This document shows, piece by piece, positions 1-12,566 of a DNA stretch of 64,000 nt. Source of the DNA: Gracilariopsis chorda (Eukaryota; Rhodophyta; Florideophyceae; Gracilariales; Gracilariaceae); the NCBI GenBank assembly GCA_003194525.1, contig NBIV01000291.1, positions 23,540 to 87,539 of the forward strand, written 5' to 3'. Under the pieces are notes generated by a model, which was not told the DNA's origin, did not search any database, and was given only the letters and a program-made list of their open reading frames with translations. How positions within the stretch are numbered: position 1 is the stretch's first letter; each line of letters begins with the position of its first letter. The translations under genes were made by a program, and so were the position numbers.

Positions 1-1998
1 TGCAATGGGTCCATATGAAAACCCAAAAAGGCTCTTTTGAAGTTGGCAATAGTTGCAAGACGGTCAAAACCGAATTCTGGAAAGCTGAACTTCGTTCAGC
101 GCAGGTCTCTCTTCACAAAACGGACTTGCGACCTATTTTGAAGCTTCAAAGTCACTCGTTAAAGTTTACGTTCATGGTTACCATTGACACTGTCACACCT
201 ACTACCAAGCCTTCACAATACATGTCCATCCCAACATCAAAGAAATCAGATCAGATCCTTCACAACCTTCTGCTACTCACGTGTCCGAGGCCTGCGTCTC
301 AGTATCTTCGAAAGTCATCTGAAAGAAGTCCAGCGGACAGCTCTTCTCGTTCTCATACACCTCCCTCGCCCCATTCCAGCTCCCCATCCTCGCCAGCGAA
401 CTGTTTCAAAACTGTCAGCCTAACTCCTTCTCGTCCTGAAATATCTTACTTATTGTGACAAGAATGCTATGTAGCCTGCACTAAGAAGCCCTTATCAAAC
501 AGAATAGTTTGTTCACCGGGACGCACTACTATCCTGCAAATTAAACGTTCCAGCTTTGCAGTAAGCACTGTGAAACTTTGAACTTCTTCCTCAACAAAAA
601 CGAGACATGTATAGTGCCATACACTAGAGAACAAGAGCGTTAGAATGCTTCGTATCTACAAACAAGCAGTTGGAGAACTCTGCTGAATCTCATGGAACAT
701 GGTTCCGACCACATGTGTGTGCTAAAAGGTAGAAGCTTGGCGTGGGGATGATTTTACTGTACACCACTTCCCTGGGAATTCTTACCACTGAAAACGCAAA
801 CTGAAAACAGCGAGTTCTTTACGAGCCGCACACAACGTGGAGGCATGAATTGCAATGTGCTTTATCAACAAAAGAGTTATTAGCGGTCGTAGTCAGGTTC
901 ATTCAGCGATAGACCTGAACATTGCAGAAAGGAGCACGTGTCGCCCAGAGTCATTAAACATGGGAAAGCAAGACAAGCACATGTAGCATGACTTGCAAGG
1001 TGCGAAAAAGAGACCACGCTCTCTGCGCACATTACGAGCTATAATAAAATTCAGGAACTAAGTCCATAATAATAGGCAGAATCTGGCTCGTTAACACAAA
1101 ATTGACGCAGCGAAGATTGTTCAGACAGACAAATCTAGTATAAGCTCAAGACGTACAAAAGTTTCCAACATTCTGCCCTGTTTCTTTTGTGCTTCACAAA
1201 TATCAGCAAACAATACCTCCAGTTGCGCTGTCCCGGAAGACGGCTTAGCAGACCTTCGTACCGTCCAGCATCAATTCTGCTCTGGCAACAATACGTATTC
1301 TTCAAAAATGAAGATTCATTCTCGGCAGCAGTGCAGCCGGCAGAAGAATCCACTATCTCTCTGGGATACAAAGAAAATTGTGATTCTTCTTTCTGCAACG
1401 CACGGATTCCATGGGATCATCCAGGAATTGAGAAAATAACAAACTCGGGAGGGCATATGGCCTTGCTGGTTTTTGCTACTTACCAGCGTCAGAAAAGAGA
1501 AGTTAAGAATCTAAAGCAAACCACGAATTGCAGTGCTTCAACAAAGAAGCATGGCCGTTTGAAAAAATTCAGCATGGAGTTTCGCTCGCGCTTCCTTTCC
1601 AACTCAACGTCTTGTGCAGGATACGGCTGCTTCGTTTGTTTTCCTACCTTGCCTCATCTATTCATTTACAAATACAAGTACAACCGTCTACTTTACACGG
1701 TGAGAGAGACAAACAACAGTTTAAGAAAAGTACTCAAAAGCGTCGCGCTAGTCTCAACTACAATGCAGAAAATAATCAGCAGCTCCTTTATTTGGTAGCG
1801 GATATTGAACGGCTTGGTAGAAACCATTGGAACAGAGTTGCAGAACAGTTTACGCAGTAGGCTGAAGAGAACGACTGACCACAAATTAACGCAAACATTT
1901 TTAAGGATACGTTTGATCACCTCGCTTCCAAAAAGAAACCAACCGGAGATCCACATATTCCGCCGGAACTGCATCCAGCGAAAAGATTATATCGTGAT
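1..1998. other. Gene-poor stretch, nothing recognised
   Basis: No reading frame here resembles a known protein. The open frames are short, overlap on both strands and lack recognisable motifs. Composition is mixed and slightly AT-rich. It is probably decayed transposon DNA like the following 16 kb. Confidence 0.4.
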
Positions 1999-2540
1999 AT
2001 GAAGGCCAAAGCACAGGCGAGTGTGCTCGAAACTCACGGTGAGAACCTTCCACTGCCCGAGAAAGAAATGGAAAAACCAAGAAAACGTCTGGTGTGGTCG
2101 GTGAAAGTAGGAAGAGGAAATTACCAGATAATCCCATGCTTCAATTGGCGAAACGAATGCAGGTATATGTTGCAAAACACATGGAAACTATGAAGACGAT
2201 CATGCTTGATACTACTGAGTTTATCAAGAGTCCTTTGCAAACCGAAGGAAGTGCTGTATCTATACCGGGTTTTCAAGACTTGATTTGGAAAGAAACGGAA
2301 ACGGCAATACGTAAAGTTGTTAAGGAGCTTTTAACTCGACATAATTTTTATCCGAGTGCTGCAAATGCACCAGCAGTGCTGCCTACTATAGGAGAAATAT
2401 TCCAATCCTCTCCTGAACAAGAACAGTGTTTACAGGAATCTGAGAGTGAGATAAAGATGCAATGGGTTTGCATCGGCCTTAGTAAGGGGAAAGGCCATAC
2501 ACTATGGATGAGTAACAAAGTAAAAAGATACGTACAGTGA
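1999..2540 (+). pseudogene. Unrecognised coding remnant in two frames
   Basis: Two overlapping plus-strand frames (1999-2193 and 2094-2540) can be read as one protein broken by a frameshift near 2090-2100. The first ends in a Lys/Arg-rich stretch (EKPRKRLVWS). The second continues with a charged helical segment of about 148 residues, including ETETAIRKVVKELL around residues 65-80. No family is recognised. The smooth amino-acid composition of the second part suggests a real but decayed coding sequence, possibly transposon-derived. Spurious open frames remain possible. Confidence 0.25.
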
Positions 2541-3040
2541 TGATTAATATACTATTATTTGATATAACCAGACTAGTAAAAGCGGAATTTAGATAAGCTA
2601 GTGAAACAGTCGTTGAGATTGGTAAGTCCTTGATCATAATGCTGATGGAAAGTGTTCAGAGCAGTGTACGTCGACAACAGCAGCAGTTACGTTGATTTTG
2701 GCGGGGCCTATGCGTTTCCGCACCATTTTGACATGGACGTAGACGAGTATGCATGGGAAGTGGGTGACGCAGTGGCGCACCTTTACCTGGCCAGAAGCGT
2801 GTGGCTTCTTGAACGGGCGTTTTCGGATTCTCATCCCTGTGTGGAGGGAGTGCCCATGAGTAGACTGCTGCAGCAAGAATGGGTGTAATTTGTTGACAAA
2901 GAGGTATCGGAATGGATGTTAAACGATCAGAAGGCACAGAAAAGCATTTGAACGCACCCTGAGCTGCTTTTCGATACATTCCACGAGTGATGGACGTGGG
3001 AGCCATGAGAAGTGACGCAAAGTGATGACGAGGGTGCTTA
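2541..3040. other. Spacer, no gene recognised
   Basis: Open frames exist on both strands around 2652-3078 but overlap each other and show no family motif. Nothing else is supported. Confidence 0.4.
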
Positions 3041-3044
3041 ATGC

Positions 3045-3140
3045 AGCGAGTTGGCCGAGCGCTGTAGTGGTGGCGCAAATAGCTTTGTGGAAACGCCAGG
3101 GTTCCACTCTGGAACTCCCACAGTTGTGTGCCTGCGCATT
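3045..3140 (+). repeat. tRNA-derived SINE-like segment with Pol III A and B boxes
   Basis: An A-box-like motif, TGGCCGAGCGCTG (3052-3064), is followed about 40 bp later by a B-box-like motif, GGTTCCACTCT (3100-3110, 9 of 11 matches to the GGTTCGANTCC consensus). The GGCCGAG start is typical of Leu/Ser-type tRNAs. The acceptor ends do not pair and the T stem is imperfect, so this is not a functional tRNA. A tRNA-derived SINE head or a tRNA pseudogene fits best. No second copy was seen in the window. Confidence 0.4.
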
Positions 3141-3695
3141 CAAATGCTGAGTACCGTCACGCCAACCGCAACGTCAAGTGGTGTGCTCTTCTTGCTCTGC
3201 CATTCCGTCCTTGCCCGCCACTCGACCCATCCTCACGGGCTTTCCAAATACGTCACTGCGTTCTCACTGCCACCCCTCTACGCATCCCCGCGCACACCCT
3301 CCCCATCAATCCCAACTCTCATCATGTCTGCTCCCCAGCCGCAACCTCACGTTACTGTACTGCTTCCACCCCTGGCTCCAGTACCACTGCTCAGTGTGTC
3401 CGCCTCTTTTGCTGCCACTCACTGGTGTTCTCTACGAGTACCACACCTTCAACCCTGCCTCCCTGCGTTCCAATGGCACCTTATTGCAAGGTACGTCTAA
3501 GCCAACAGCCACTGCTTTATAAAGACCGCCTGATTCTATTCAAAATTGCATTGTTTGAGGCCTATGGCTTTGGCAACAGCGTTTATGCCATTTACGTAGT
3601 TCACGACCTTGTTGCCACCGTTTAATAGAAAAAGGGGGCTCAAAAAATGTATACACTGTAGGTACGTGATACCATCAACCACATCCCGAACATTT
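3141..3695. other. Spacer after SINE-like segment
   Basis: C-rich sequence with overlapping short frames of low-complexity Ser/Pro/His composition. No gene recognised. The proximal part could be the body of the SINE-like element. Confidence 0.35.
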
Positions 3696-4620
3696 TCATA
3701 CCTCAAACACTGACCCTGTCTCATAAAACACAGTTCCACGTGTGCGGTAGTTCATTAACTGACAGCAAATCGCAATTATATCAAACCGTCTCCCACTATC
3801 AGCTGGTATGATCGTACTACGTCTTCTGAAAGGAATTTTTAACGCGTGTACACCCCACCCCGCAGACTGGCGGTAAGCAGGATATATTTTCTCAAGTAGA
3901 CAGTCCATTGCCGCCATCTCTATAGACCTCGGCACCTGTTTCGCTTCGTTCAACTTCTCAGAGCGCATCAATTTCCTATTTGTTAATCTTAGGATGGCTG
4001 CGCATGCACTATCACCAATGATTGGGTACCCCGGTTGCGTGACCTCATCAGACAAACGTGGCCAGTAGAGACCAGAAACCCCTACAATTTTGGAGTCGTG
4101 CCATGAGCATGTATAATTGATCGCTGCATGGATGATTTCCCCATAGACGTTACACATGTGTAACATTTCATTTCAATTGTACCAAATCCCCCTTCTGGCG
4201 GTCCGTAGATATGGCCGAAATGAGTCGAATAAAGCCCTATTGGACCTAAACCCAGGATTGGAGCTTCCGGAATAGGCTTTACAGCAATATAAAGAACGTC
4301 AACACCACTCCACACCCTCACCCTCCATGACAAAAAAAATGTCATGCGCCCCTAGCAGGACTGCAAAATGGGGATCGATTGCCATCTTCTTGGGATGGGT
4401 TCCAATTTTTTCCCAAGTCGAAGTAGTCTTCCTCGAAGCTCGGTGTGTCCGTATAGTAGCGCATGATAATATTCTTCTTCAGATAACTGCTTCGGTTGTC
4501 CTCGTAGGCCGACCGAGCAATTGAAAGATCTTCTGCAGACAGTATATAGCCCCTCCAGCTTAGACGACAGGATGCGGCGGAGCGAACGGACGCAGCAGGT
4601 ATAGAACGCTTCAATAATTG
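3696..4620 (-). pseudogene. PIF/Harbinger-type (DDE_4) transposase remnant
   Basis: Three minus-strand frames (4614-4342, 4345-4082, 4166-3696) together look like one decayed transposase broken by at least two frameshifts. The last 156 codons carry family landmarks: GEIIHAAINY, then SWHDSK, SGLYWP, IGDSA (second catalytic Asp) and RQSAGWGV, where the family has its catalytic Glu (here Gly). It ends with a helical CCQLMNYRTR motif. The upstream frame (SYLKKNIIMRYYTDTP) is protein-like but not diagnostic. Such transposases cut DNA at short inverted ends and normally work with a Myb-like partner, which is not seen here. The missing Glu and the frameshifts make it inactive. Confidence 0.6.
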
Positions 4621-6504
4621 GAATTCACGACACGAGTATCACGTTGTTGTGTGCTTAGCACTCACAACACTTATATTGTCCTTTCGGAAAGAAGAGACAT
4701 GAAACTTGGAAGTAAGGAGTGTTGACGATAATGTAAACCGATCCGATAATCACTACTTCCAGTCAAACCACTGCACACACGTGGACGGCACAACTTTTGT
4801 TGGTTTTAGAGCTTTCTTGTATAATTTGCATCATTTTTCGCCGGCACAGGACGGTTCTTTGTTATAAATTTCTTCGTATGAAGCCAAATGCGGCGTCGCA
4901 TCGATTCTTCTTATGCCCATAAACGATGAAGTAGAGATTAATCTCGCATCATGACACAAAAGGCCAGCATTCATAGCATATACCGATTCATGTTTTCGCC
5001 GGCACAATTGTCGCCGTGTAGACAAATTATCCTGACATTCGATAGAGTAGGAACGTTCTTATGACTCTCCATACAGTGGAACAGCATAGACCCAAACTCG
5101 TTCCTACTTTTTTTGTTCAGCTTTCTGGTAAACCATACACAAACGTTTTGTTGAAATTACTGCTGTGAACTCCGAAAATTTTGAACTTGAGGGCGATAAC
5201 AAAATGCGGCTGTCTAGGCTTTTGAAAGAGGTGAGGCAGTAAAATATTTTATGCAAAGGAAAACTTCAAGTGCAACTTACCCTTGTTTGGATAGAGGATT
5301 TATAGAACCGAAATTCCTGGCCAGCTTCTTCTCTGTGCCTACTGCGCACGCGCGAAGGCGATTCAAGAATCGTAGCATTGGTGGCACTCGACACAAGACA
5401 TGAGAGCTCAATGCACGTGTCGTAGAAATCACTCCCGCTCTAGAGAATGCGAAGGGTTGGTGGGTGCGAACGCCAGACTTTTACAAAGCTGTTCTGCAAT
5501 AGATTGCGTTGGTAGAAAAACAAGTTGATAGCTTGTTCCATCCATGATGTCCCGCCAATCAAAGCAGTACTTCTCTTAGACATTTTCGCGCGTTCTCTCA
5601 CTTGGAAAGCAGTGGATAGGGTTTTCGTCAGCACACCCTCGGACGGTGGGGCACGGTATGGCGTTGATTTCACCATAGCGCTTCAGGAATACAAGGGCAA
5701 GAACGATCTGTACTGTCAACGTCCCTTTGGGGTTGGCTTTAGCACCGCCATTGGCAAGCTGAAAACGTTCGGAGCTTGCCATCATCTTGCCGAGACGGTT
5801 GATATTGCACAGATGCATCTGAACTATCGCAAAAAATACAGCTCGAAATTCGCCCCTACCGCGTATGCAATACCTTGTAGTACAGTAGGAATCCTTATAC
5901 GTGCTTTGAGTGCGTTTCCGAGATCTCGTATGACCCCGCAGCAGCTCATTCGTGTCGGCCTGATGTGAAGTAACTGCCAGTGTTATTGCGCGCGCTGTGA
6001 AACTGCGGTCAGTTTCAGAGAGCAGTGCAAAACTCTTTGCCAGCTCTATCATATCCAGAATGGCGCACGTACGTTTACAGAGACACTGAGACATTGGAGT
6101 GTCAAAGAAGCGTATTGCGTTGCAGTTATAAACTCCATGGCGTTTGTCATCTTAATTGAAAGCTGCAAGGACGATTTCCGCTAACTGAGTGAGTTCGCTG
6201 CTCTGAAGAGTCAGGGAGGTGCCATCATCGACCACTTCAGATATAGCGACAGGGGCTGCCACGAAGAGGTCCTTTTCTTGTAAGTCCTAAAGTGTAAAGG
6301 GGTCGCGGAGCTGCATGAAGAGGTGTGGGTGACGATGGAGCTTGTGGGATTTGGTTCATTGTGGTGGGGGAATGGACCTGAAAAATGAGATAAAACGATG
6401 CTTTCTACTTTTTGCCAGACAATGCTGGCGTTTCGCAAATCTTTGTGGACGAAATATCGTCTGCTTGTAACCGCCGTAGAATCGCGCGTTTTCAGCCGTT
6501 CAAT
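4621..6504. other. Spacer, no gene recognised
   Basis: Frames at 5525-5968 (+) and 6094-5576 (-) overlap on opposite strands and neither matches a known family. Nothing else is supported. Confidence 0.4.
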
Positions 6505-7063
6505 TTAGGACAGCCACCAACGGAAAGCTGAGATCTTTAGCTTTGTAGCGATGTATTGATCTCCCATTGGACGTAATACTGCATTTGGACAAATTGAAAT
6601 AGAACGGCGCACACATGAACAGGTTCGTAACCTCTGTATGCTGCGTATATCTTTTGAAGTAAGAGTTCTGGAGGTTAAAATCATCGTTACCTGCACAACA
6701 GAAACGCCCATCATCAACAACTTCAAATACACCCTTCTAGTACATGGCTGCTTCTGGTTTTGACTGCTTCAGATTTGTTGCAGAGTCATGCATCTGAAGT
6801 ACAGGTGGCCATTCAATACGAGCTTCCCGCATGGGTACGGCATTTAGAGCTCTTAACATCACCACTAATCCGTGTTTCAACCACGCACTCACGCTAGATG
6901 GCACAAGGCCGAATATTGGGCAAAGCGAGTACATCACATCCGCCGTTCTCACAGAACACAGCACCAATCCCAGAAGCTCCACTGATCGCAAACCTGCTTT
7001 CCGTCCCCTGTTGTTGGCATGCTTGGAATATGGTGAATGATGTTCACAAGTTTTGTAGTACAA
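6505..7063 (-). pseudogene. N-terminal half of a PIF/Harbinger-type transposase
   Basis: The minus frame from 7063 reads IFGLVPSSVSAWLKHG, the helix-turn-helix-like segment that precedes the catalytic core in DDE_4 transposases. It then has REARIEWPP and a stop (6737-6739). Reading through that stop in the same frame gives GVFEVVDDGRF (first catalytic Asp region) and NLQNSYFKRYTQHTEVTNLF, the conserved block after it. The C-terminal catalytic half is absent. It is in the same orientation as the remnant at 3696-4620 but covers the other half of the protein, so the two may be pieces of related but separate insertions. Confidence 0.55.
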
Positions 7064-7201
7064 TAGGTACTATATATGCTCCTAAGGATGGGCTGTTACG
7101 GAAGATTCCTAACGGAGTATCAGTATTTTGGAACTGGTGCCACGTAGCACATAACTCCAGAGAAATCGTTACAGCGGACTGTATTTCGATTAGGGAGAAT
7201 A

Positions 7202-7616
7202 ACCTAACTTGGATTTTTATAGGCTACAATAGATACTTTCCGTCGAGCTCAGCTCGCGGTACTATATATAGTGCGTCGCTGGAGCTACACCTCCGGAAGT
7301 AAACCAAGCACCCTCAAGGTTTGTTGTATTGCGTCTGGGTAAACCTTGTGATACTCATCTTCAGGTACACTATTATGTCATGCTCTAGGTGTGGTTCCTA
7401 GGCCGCTGATACCCAGCGCGTCCCATAGCCGCGCCTGTAGGATTATCTTCCGCCCAGTGAACTTGCCCTTCACTTGGTGCTTTCGCATCTTCTTTCAGGA
7501 ATTCCCCGGTCACCGCTCCTATATTAGGGAGACCATCACCTATTGGAACCCATCTGTTAGGCCGAATCTAAATGTCCCATTTTACGGAAGTTGTGCTCAC
7601 CACTGGGGATACAACA
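7202..7616 (-). repeat. Relic (solo) Ty1/copia-type LTR
   Basis: This segment is the reverse-complement match of the LTR at 30843-31257. On the minus strand it starts TGTTGTATCCCCAGTGGTG at 7616, and similarity continues for roughly 400 bp with only small gaps. Shared stretches include CACTATATATAG-type sequence and CAGCTCGCGG. No internal retrotransposon sequence is recognisable next to it, so it is probably a solo LTR left by recombination. The left boundary is approximate. Confidence 0.6.
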
Positions 7617-10600
7617 TGGTTTATTCGCGTCGCCACAGTTTTGAACAATATGGCCGAAACATGGTCAGAATATGGCCTAATTGTGCCATGACGTTGAACA
7701 AAATTTGTTTCTCTTCACCAAATACACGTCCTCGTAAATTTTGGACTTAAACGGCCACATTTTGGCCAGATTTTGGCTATACTTGGATCATTTATAGTAT
7801 TCATAGGGTTCCACAAAGTAGCCCTCTTGTACTATATCTTTATATTCTGCACTGCTATTCTCGCATTTTAGATTTGATCAAAGTCTACAATCAGTTTGAG
7901 TTTGAGCAGCGTATGGTACAACAAGGTGATTTCCTCAAAACCAATAGTGTCGTTGACGCTTCCAAGAAGAACAGAGTCTCCATCATCAAAGACATTTACT
8001 CTAGAACCTCCAGCGAAGCCTTATTGGTCTCAATGACTTTACTCTAAAGAAATGTTTGGAATAACGGAAGTGCCGGTCGATTGTAAACAGATGAAGTGGA
8101 GGATAGAATGATGTCCAACGGATATCAAATGGTGTGCACAGAATGTTCGCTTTTGCACCCTCTGGAGGTGTCGCTTTGTGGACTGGGTGGGGCGGCACAG
8201 GAGTGCTCATGGAGCGCTTAAGGTACATCGTGCTCTCCCATTCTACTGTCATTGCTGCCCATAGACTCTTCTCATATTCCAAATGCAATCCCCGCGTCGT
8301 ACAGAAAATGAAAAAATCAGAAAAGGAAAGTGCGAGAGTTCCACGTTGGAGCCAGCGCGGAGTACGTTTTGAGGCTCTACGGAGCTTGAGGGCCGAAAGC
8401 TGGGCACTCAATTTGCCCGTACGAAGCTTTAATTTGTTTGACGGTCAACGTTATCACCGTCTCAATCCAATTCGTCAAGTGCAGTAGCATGCAAGGCAGG
8501 CTTCACCACCTTCTTCTTTTCAGTCTTACTTGTAGCCACACTCATTCCTGTCTCCCTTTTTGAAACCAGAGTGGATCAGTGGCCGCATTACAGTTCGTCA
8601 GACGCATGGAGCTGCAATTTCCGTCCGCTGGCTCCCAGTCTCCTCCGCCTCAATGTCACTCTGGCTACGAAGCGCCATCATTGACGTATCGTAGAGGTAT
8701 ATACTGGCAGCCACCATCTCCCTCAGAGTGCTCGGCGGCTTCTCAGGACACTGGAAGGCGTAAGAATACTCAGCTCTCATATTGCCAGTGGTCATCGTCT
8801 TCCAGACGAACCATCAACTGGACATCCTGGAGTTTAGATGCACTCAAAGAGTGGCCCTGTATCGCCTCGCACAGCCCCTTCCCAATACCATTCGCAGCAA
8901 CCGAAAACTTTCAGGTGCGGAGTCCCAACTCTGTCCCTCTCATTCCTCTTCCCTACCTTCAGAAAAGGTACACCAACCACCAGACCTACAGACCCACGCG
9001 CTATTTCACACTGACTTTGCCCTTCTGGGTATCGTCCGTGTTTGACATAACGGTGATGTTTTGTTCGGCAAGACTATGCTAGAGTCTTTCTATACTAGCC
9101 AATTTCTAGCAGTTCTTATAAAATCCGAGGACTATTGTGCTATTGTGAGCCAGTACTGTTTCTGGTTTATTGTTAACAACGAACGCTCTCTCCACTTCCG
9201 CTTATTTTTCGGATTTTCAAGTTCAAGTTTAAATCGAATTTGCTGCTTCCCTCATTTCCTGGGGCAAGAATTTTCTGTCCAGCCACTCATATACCCTAGT
9301 GTCTATTTTTCGTTGACCTTATATGAGGTTAGATATAAACTTTTCTATAAAACAAAAATTTGAAACATTTCTTATAGGTTTTTGTACCATATTATTCGGA
9401 AACACAGCCGCTGCTAAGGCGTTGAACAGGCATAAGATTTGTAACACAGACATGCACGTTAAATATAAAAGCAAATGCCCTTAAATGCTCAAAAAGTAAG
9501 CAAAAAAATACTTTCTGACTTTGCAGTAAAAGAATATGTACATATCAGTATGTAAAGCAGCTAAATTAGTAAAATTTGCTAACACTGTTTAGGAAGCGCT
9601 GGAAATCAGTAGAGTAGTTATTACTGCCAGTATCATGAGTCGTTTTGGCTATAAAAACTCTCAAGAAGGCTTTTATTTTTCCCAATAGTTAAATCTACGC
9701 AACTTTGGCTTTCTCATCCGCTTTGAAGCTTCTGCGCTTCACAAAACCTTCGGACAACGGAGCTTGTAGCTGTAAAATTACATATATAACAAATCATCTA
9801 TGACTGTTTCTGAGTAACACCGAAATTTCTTTGCAGATTGCGAATGGTAGAATATAGATGTTTTGAAAGCAAGCACCATCAGATACTAATTTGGTTAAAT
9901 GTTTGGATGTTCCTCTGGCCCTTTATGAGGTCAGCAAGCCGGTCGGATAGACATTGCTTTAGGTGTTTTGGAGTTTACGATACCTTCAGTATCCTTTTCA
10001 CTCGCCTTTCATGGGTACCCCCTGGTAGCGGCGCGGGTGGTCGTGGGGTTATACTGCGCCCGAGTTGTAACCACAAACAATTTTATTTTGATTATTTTTG
10101 GTGGGGGTTATCCCTTCAACCCTCCACATCCGTTCCTTGCACTTCATATTTTTTGGTGAAGAAAACATCACAAACTCATTTATTCCGTGCCTAATCCGTC
10201 AACCCACAACCCCTTACACTCGAACACGTCCAAAACGACTAAGCCGGTGCAGTCGGGACCTCCCGTTCTATCGGCCCACAAAATGGACCAATAATTGAAC
10301 CGTTTTGGCGACCAGTTTACCCAGCCGTCATATGCAGAATCTTTAAAGATGTGTGGAGGTTGCAAACGATCAGATGCCATTTATGCTGCGCGTAGCGGGG
10401 CTGTTTGCACGAACATGGGCCAAAACACCATATGATAGTTCCAAATAACAGAAGAAATATCAAGAGAATTGTCTAGTGGTACAAGATCTTTGCAACCTCT
10501 GAGAGGAAGACTAAGCACCATTAGACCAAACACAAAGTGCTTACCAAATAGTAAACTTGAAACAAAAACCACGGAGCATCTTGCACGCCGGCGACCACTG

Positions 10601-10900
10601 TGGCAATTAAAAGCGTTCGTATTTATTCACATACGGCCGGCAAGTAGACCACAAAACCATCACGACAACGGCAGGCGGTGGTCAGAAACCAATCAAATAG
10701 TTTGCTTGGTTGAAAATACATTAACTGCGTTATTCGTTCTCGTGCACGCAGTATAGATTTTGCTCAATCGTTTCTTCTTGTGTTGCTGTTATTTGACTTC
10801 GTTACGCACCAACTCAGTAGTGACCCAGACGGCAGTATTCCAGCTACTTTTCCGTCCGGTTCATGTCCATTCATAAGGAACATCTGAGATCGACGTAAAA
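7617..10900. other. Gene-poor stretch with an AT-rich island
   Basis: No coding region is recognised. Short frames at 8001-8487, 8579-9082 and 9838-10298 overlap in conflicting frames. About 9300-9850 is clearly AT-richer than its surroundings and nearly free of open frames. Probably old transposon debris. Confidence 0.4.
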
Positions 10901-10907
10901 TGCCACG

Positions 10908-12496
10908 ATGTACGAAGGGTCCGCATTCATAGGGGATGAAGACATCACACAGAGAGAATTGGTGCTTAGTGCGGTACGAATGACAAAGCGGCGTTGTATT
11001 GTACCCCATATTGACGGAATATACTTGCACGGTAACCGAAAAGTGGTGGGTGCGGATGGTCAGCGGCGACGTTTTCGAGCCTACATCAAGAAGGCAATAG
11101 GTAAATGCATCCGAAAGCGAAGAAAATGATAAGCGCAGCGAATATCAAAACTGGCCAGGGCAGGTGATGTTCTGCATGAGAATGAACCGCACCAAATTCC
11201 ATCGACCGGAAGCGAGCCCATGGAACAGTCACTGCGACACATTTCAATATCAAGCAGTGCAATCACAGCGATTAACACCCCAAATAGGCTTGAATTACCA
11301 CCATCAACGCCTCAGAGTAGGTATCCTCGTCGGAAAAGGCGGTCCTGGTCTTAAATTGTGCGAGACCTGGATGAAATGAGGAAGGAAAGCAACCATTCTA
11401 CAATGCAAACCCCAAGCTGGGAATTTGAGAGTATTACCTAAATCGTTCCGTGTCGCTTCAGTGGTCCAGAACGTTACAACTTGGCACGCATCTCTGGGCA
11501 TGTTAAACAATTATCGGCGGCCAAAATGGTCACGCTCATCGGTCCCGTGTTATATCATTGGTGCAACGAACGCCCTGGGGCAGAGCTGAATCAAGAAATA
11601 ACCACACGATATGGGCTATACGATGACGACGGTGGCGAAATATAGTCTGTTGATGAAATTATGTACAATGACCAAAGTACAGTCGGTCGAGGCTATAAGG
11701 GGCTACGCATCCTGTCCGGACCGGCGTATTACGCTCGTAACAGAGAAAACCAGAGTGGGGCTGGAGCCGAGTGCAGCTGAACAGTTTAACTGGATTGGGA
11801 CTTGCCGTGGCTCTCAAAACAGAGGGTATTTGGGATGGTCGCCTCTTATGCCACCTCCAGCACTCCGGAAATGAGACTGCATCGGTTCCAGAGCATGATA
11901 CCAGTGCCATGGACGATTTGGAAAAGCATTGTGTGGAACACTCCAAAGTTCCAATTTGGGTGTCCACTCCTGGGCATCGGCCATATTTTGAAGGCACGGC
12001 GGTGCACCGATTGAACAATTCACGTATTCTAATTCATAATAATGCACAATTCTGGATTCAAACGTCTCTACTGAATGGAGTGGAGAGAGTTGCTGGTGAA
12101 CAGTATGTCAAAACAGACATGTTGGCGACAGAGCTTTCTGCCTTATTGAATTTTGCAGAAGCATCATAGTGGCCCCTTCAGAACGCTGGGGCAGTGAGAC
12201 TTTCGCATATGGACCAGAGAAAGCTTGGAACAGATGAAACCACGTGTGTGACAATTCAAACGACTGGTATCTATCTTATGCGACTTCGTGCAAGGAACTT
12301 GGACCATGTTATTTGCATCGATGCTCAAGAGCAACAAATACTTGACGCAATGGAACCATGTCCACTGAAGCTTTCTGCCGAGGCAATTAGGAGCTGTGCA
12401 GGTGATGCCACCAACGACCCTCGCGTAATAGAACTGCGAAGGGTGCTATTTGTTGGTGTCTCCGTTGCTCGCTATAAGAGGAAACCCAAAAGTTGA
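10908..12496 (+). pseudogene. Decayed unrecognised protein gene, plus strand
   Basis: From 11771 to 12496 one frame is open for about 241 codons apart from a single TAG at 12167-12169. Both halves read like real protein, for example EQYVKTDMLATELSALL before the stop and CVTIQTTGIYLMRLRARNLD after it. Upstream, 10908-11129 and 11611-11874 supply further protein-like pieces in other frames, which suggests frameshifts. No family was recognised. It lies immediately downstream of the 3' side of the minus-strand copia element and may be an older transposon or host gene disrupted in this graveyard region. Confidence 0.3.
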
Positions 12497-12566
12497 AGTC
12501 ACTCAGGCAAGTAGTAGAAGAAACAACTAAGCTTAGCCAAATCCTGAAACACGATTAATGGGTGAA

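Noticed and set aside
3045-3140. Functional tRNA-Leu or tRNA-Ser gene
   Set aside because: Acceptor ends do not pair and the T stem has mismatches. Only the promoter boxes are recognisable.
5525-6094. Opposed open frames of 147 and 172 codons
   Set aside because: They cover the same DNA on opposite strands and neither resembles a family, so no choice can be supported.
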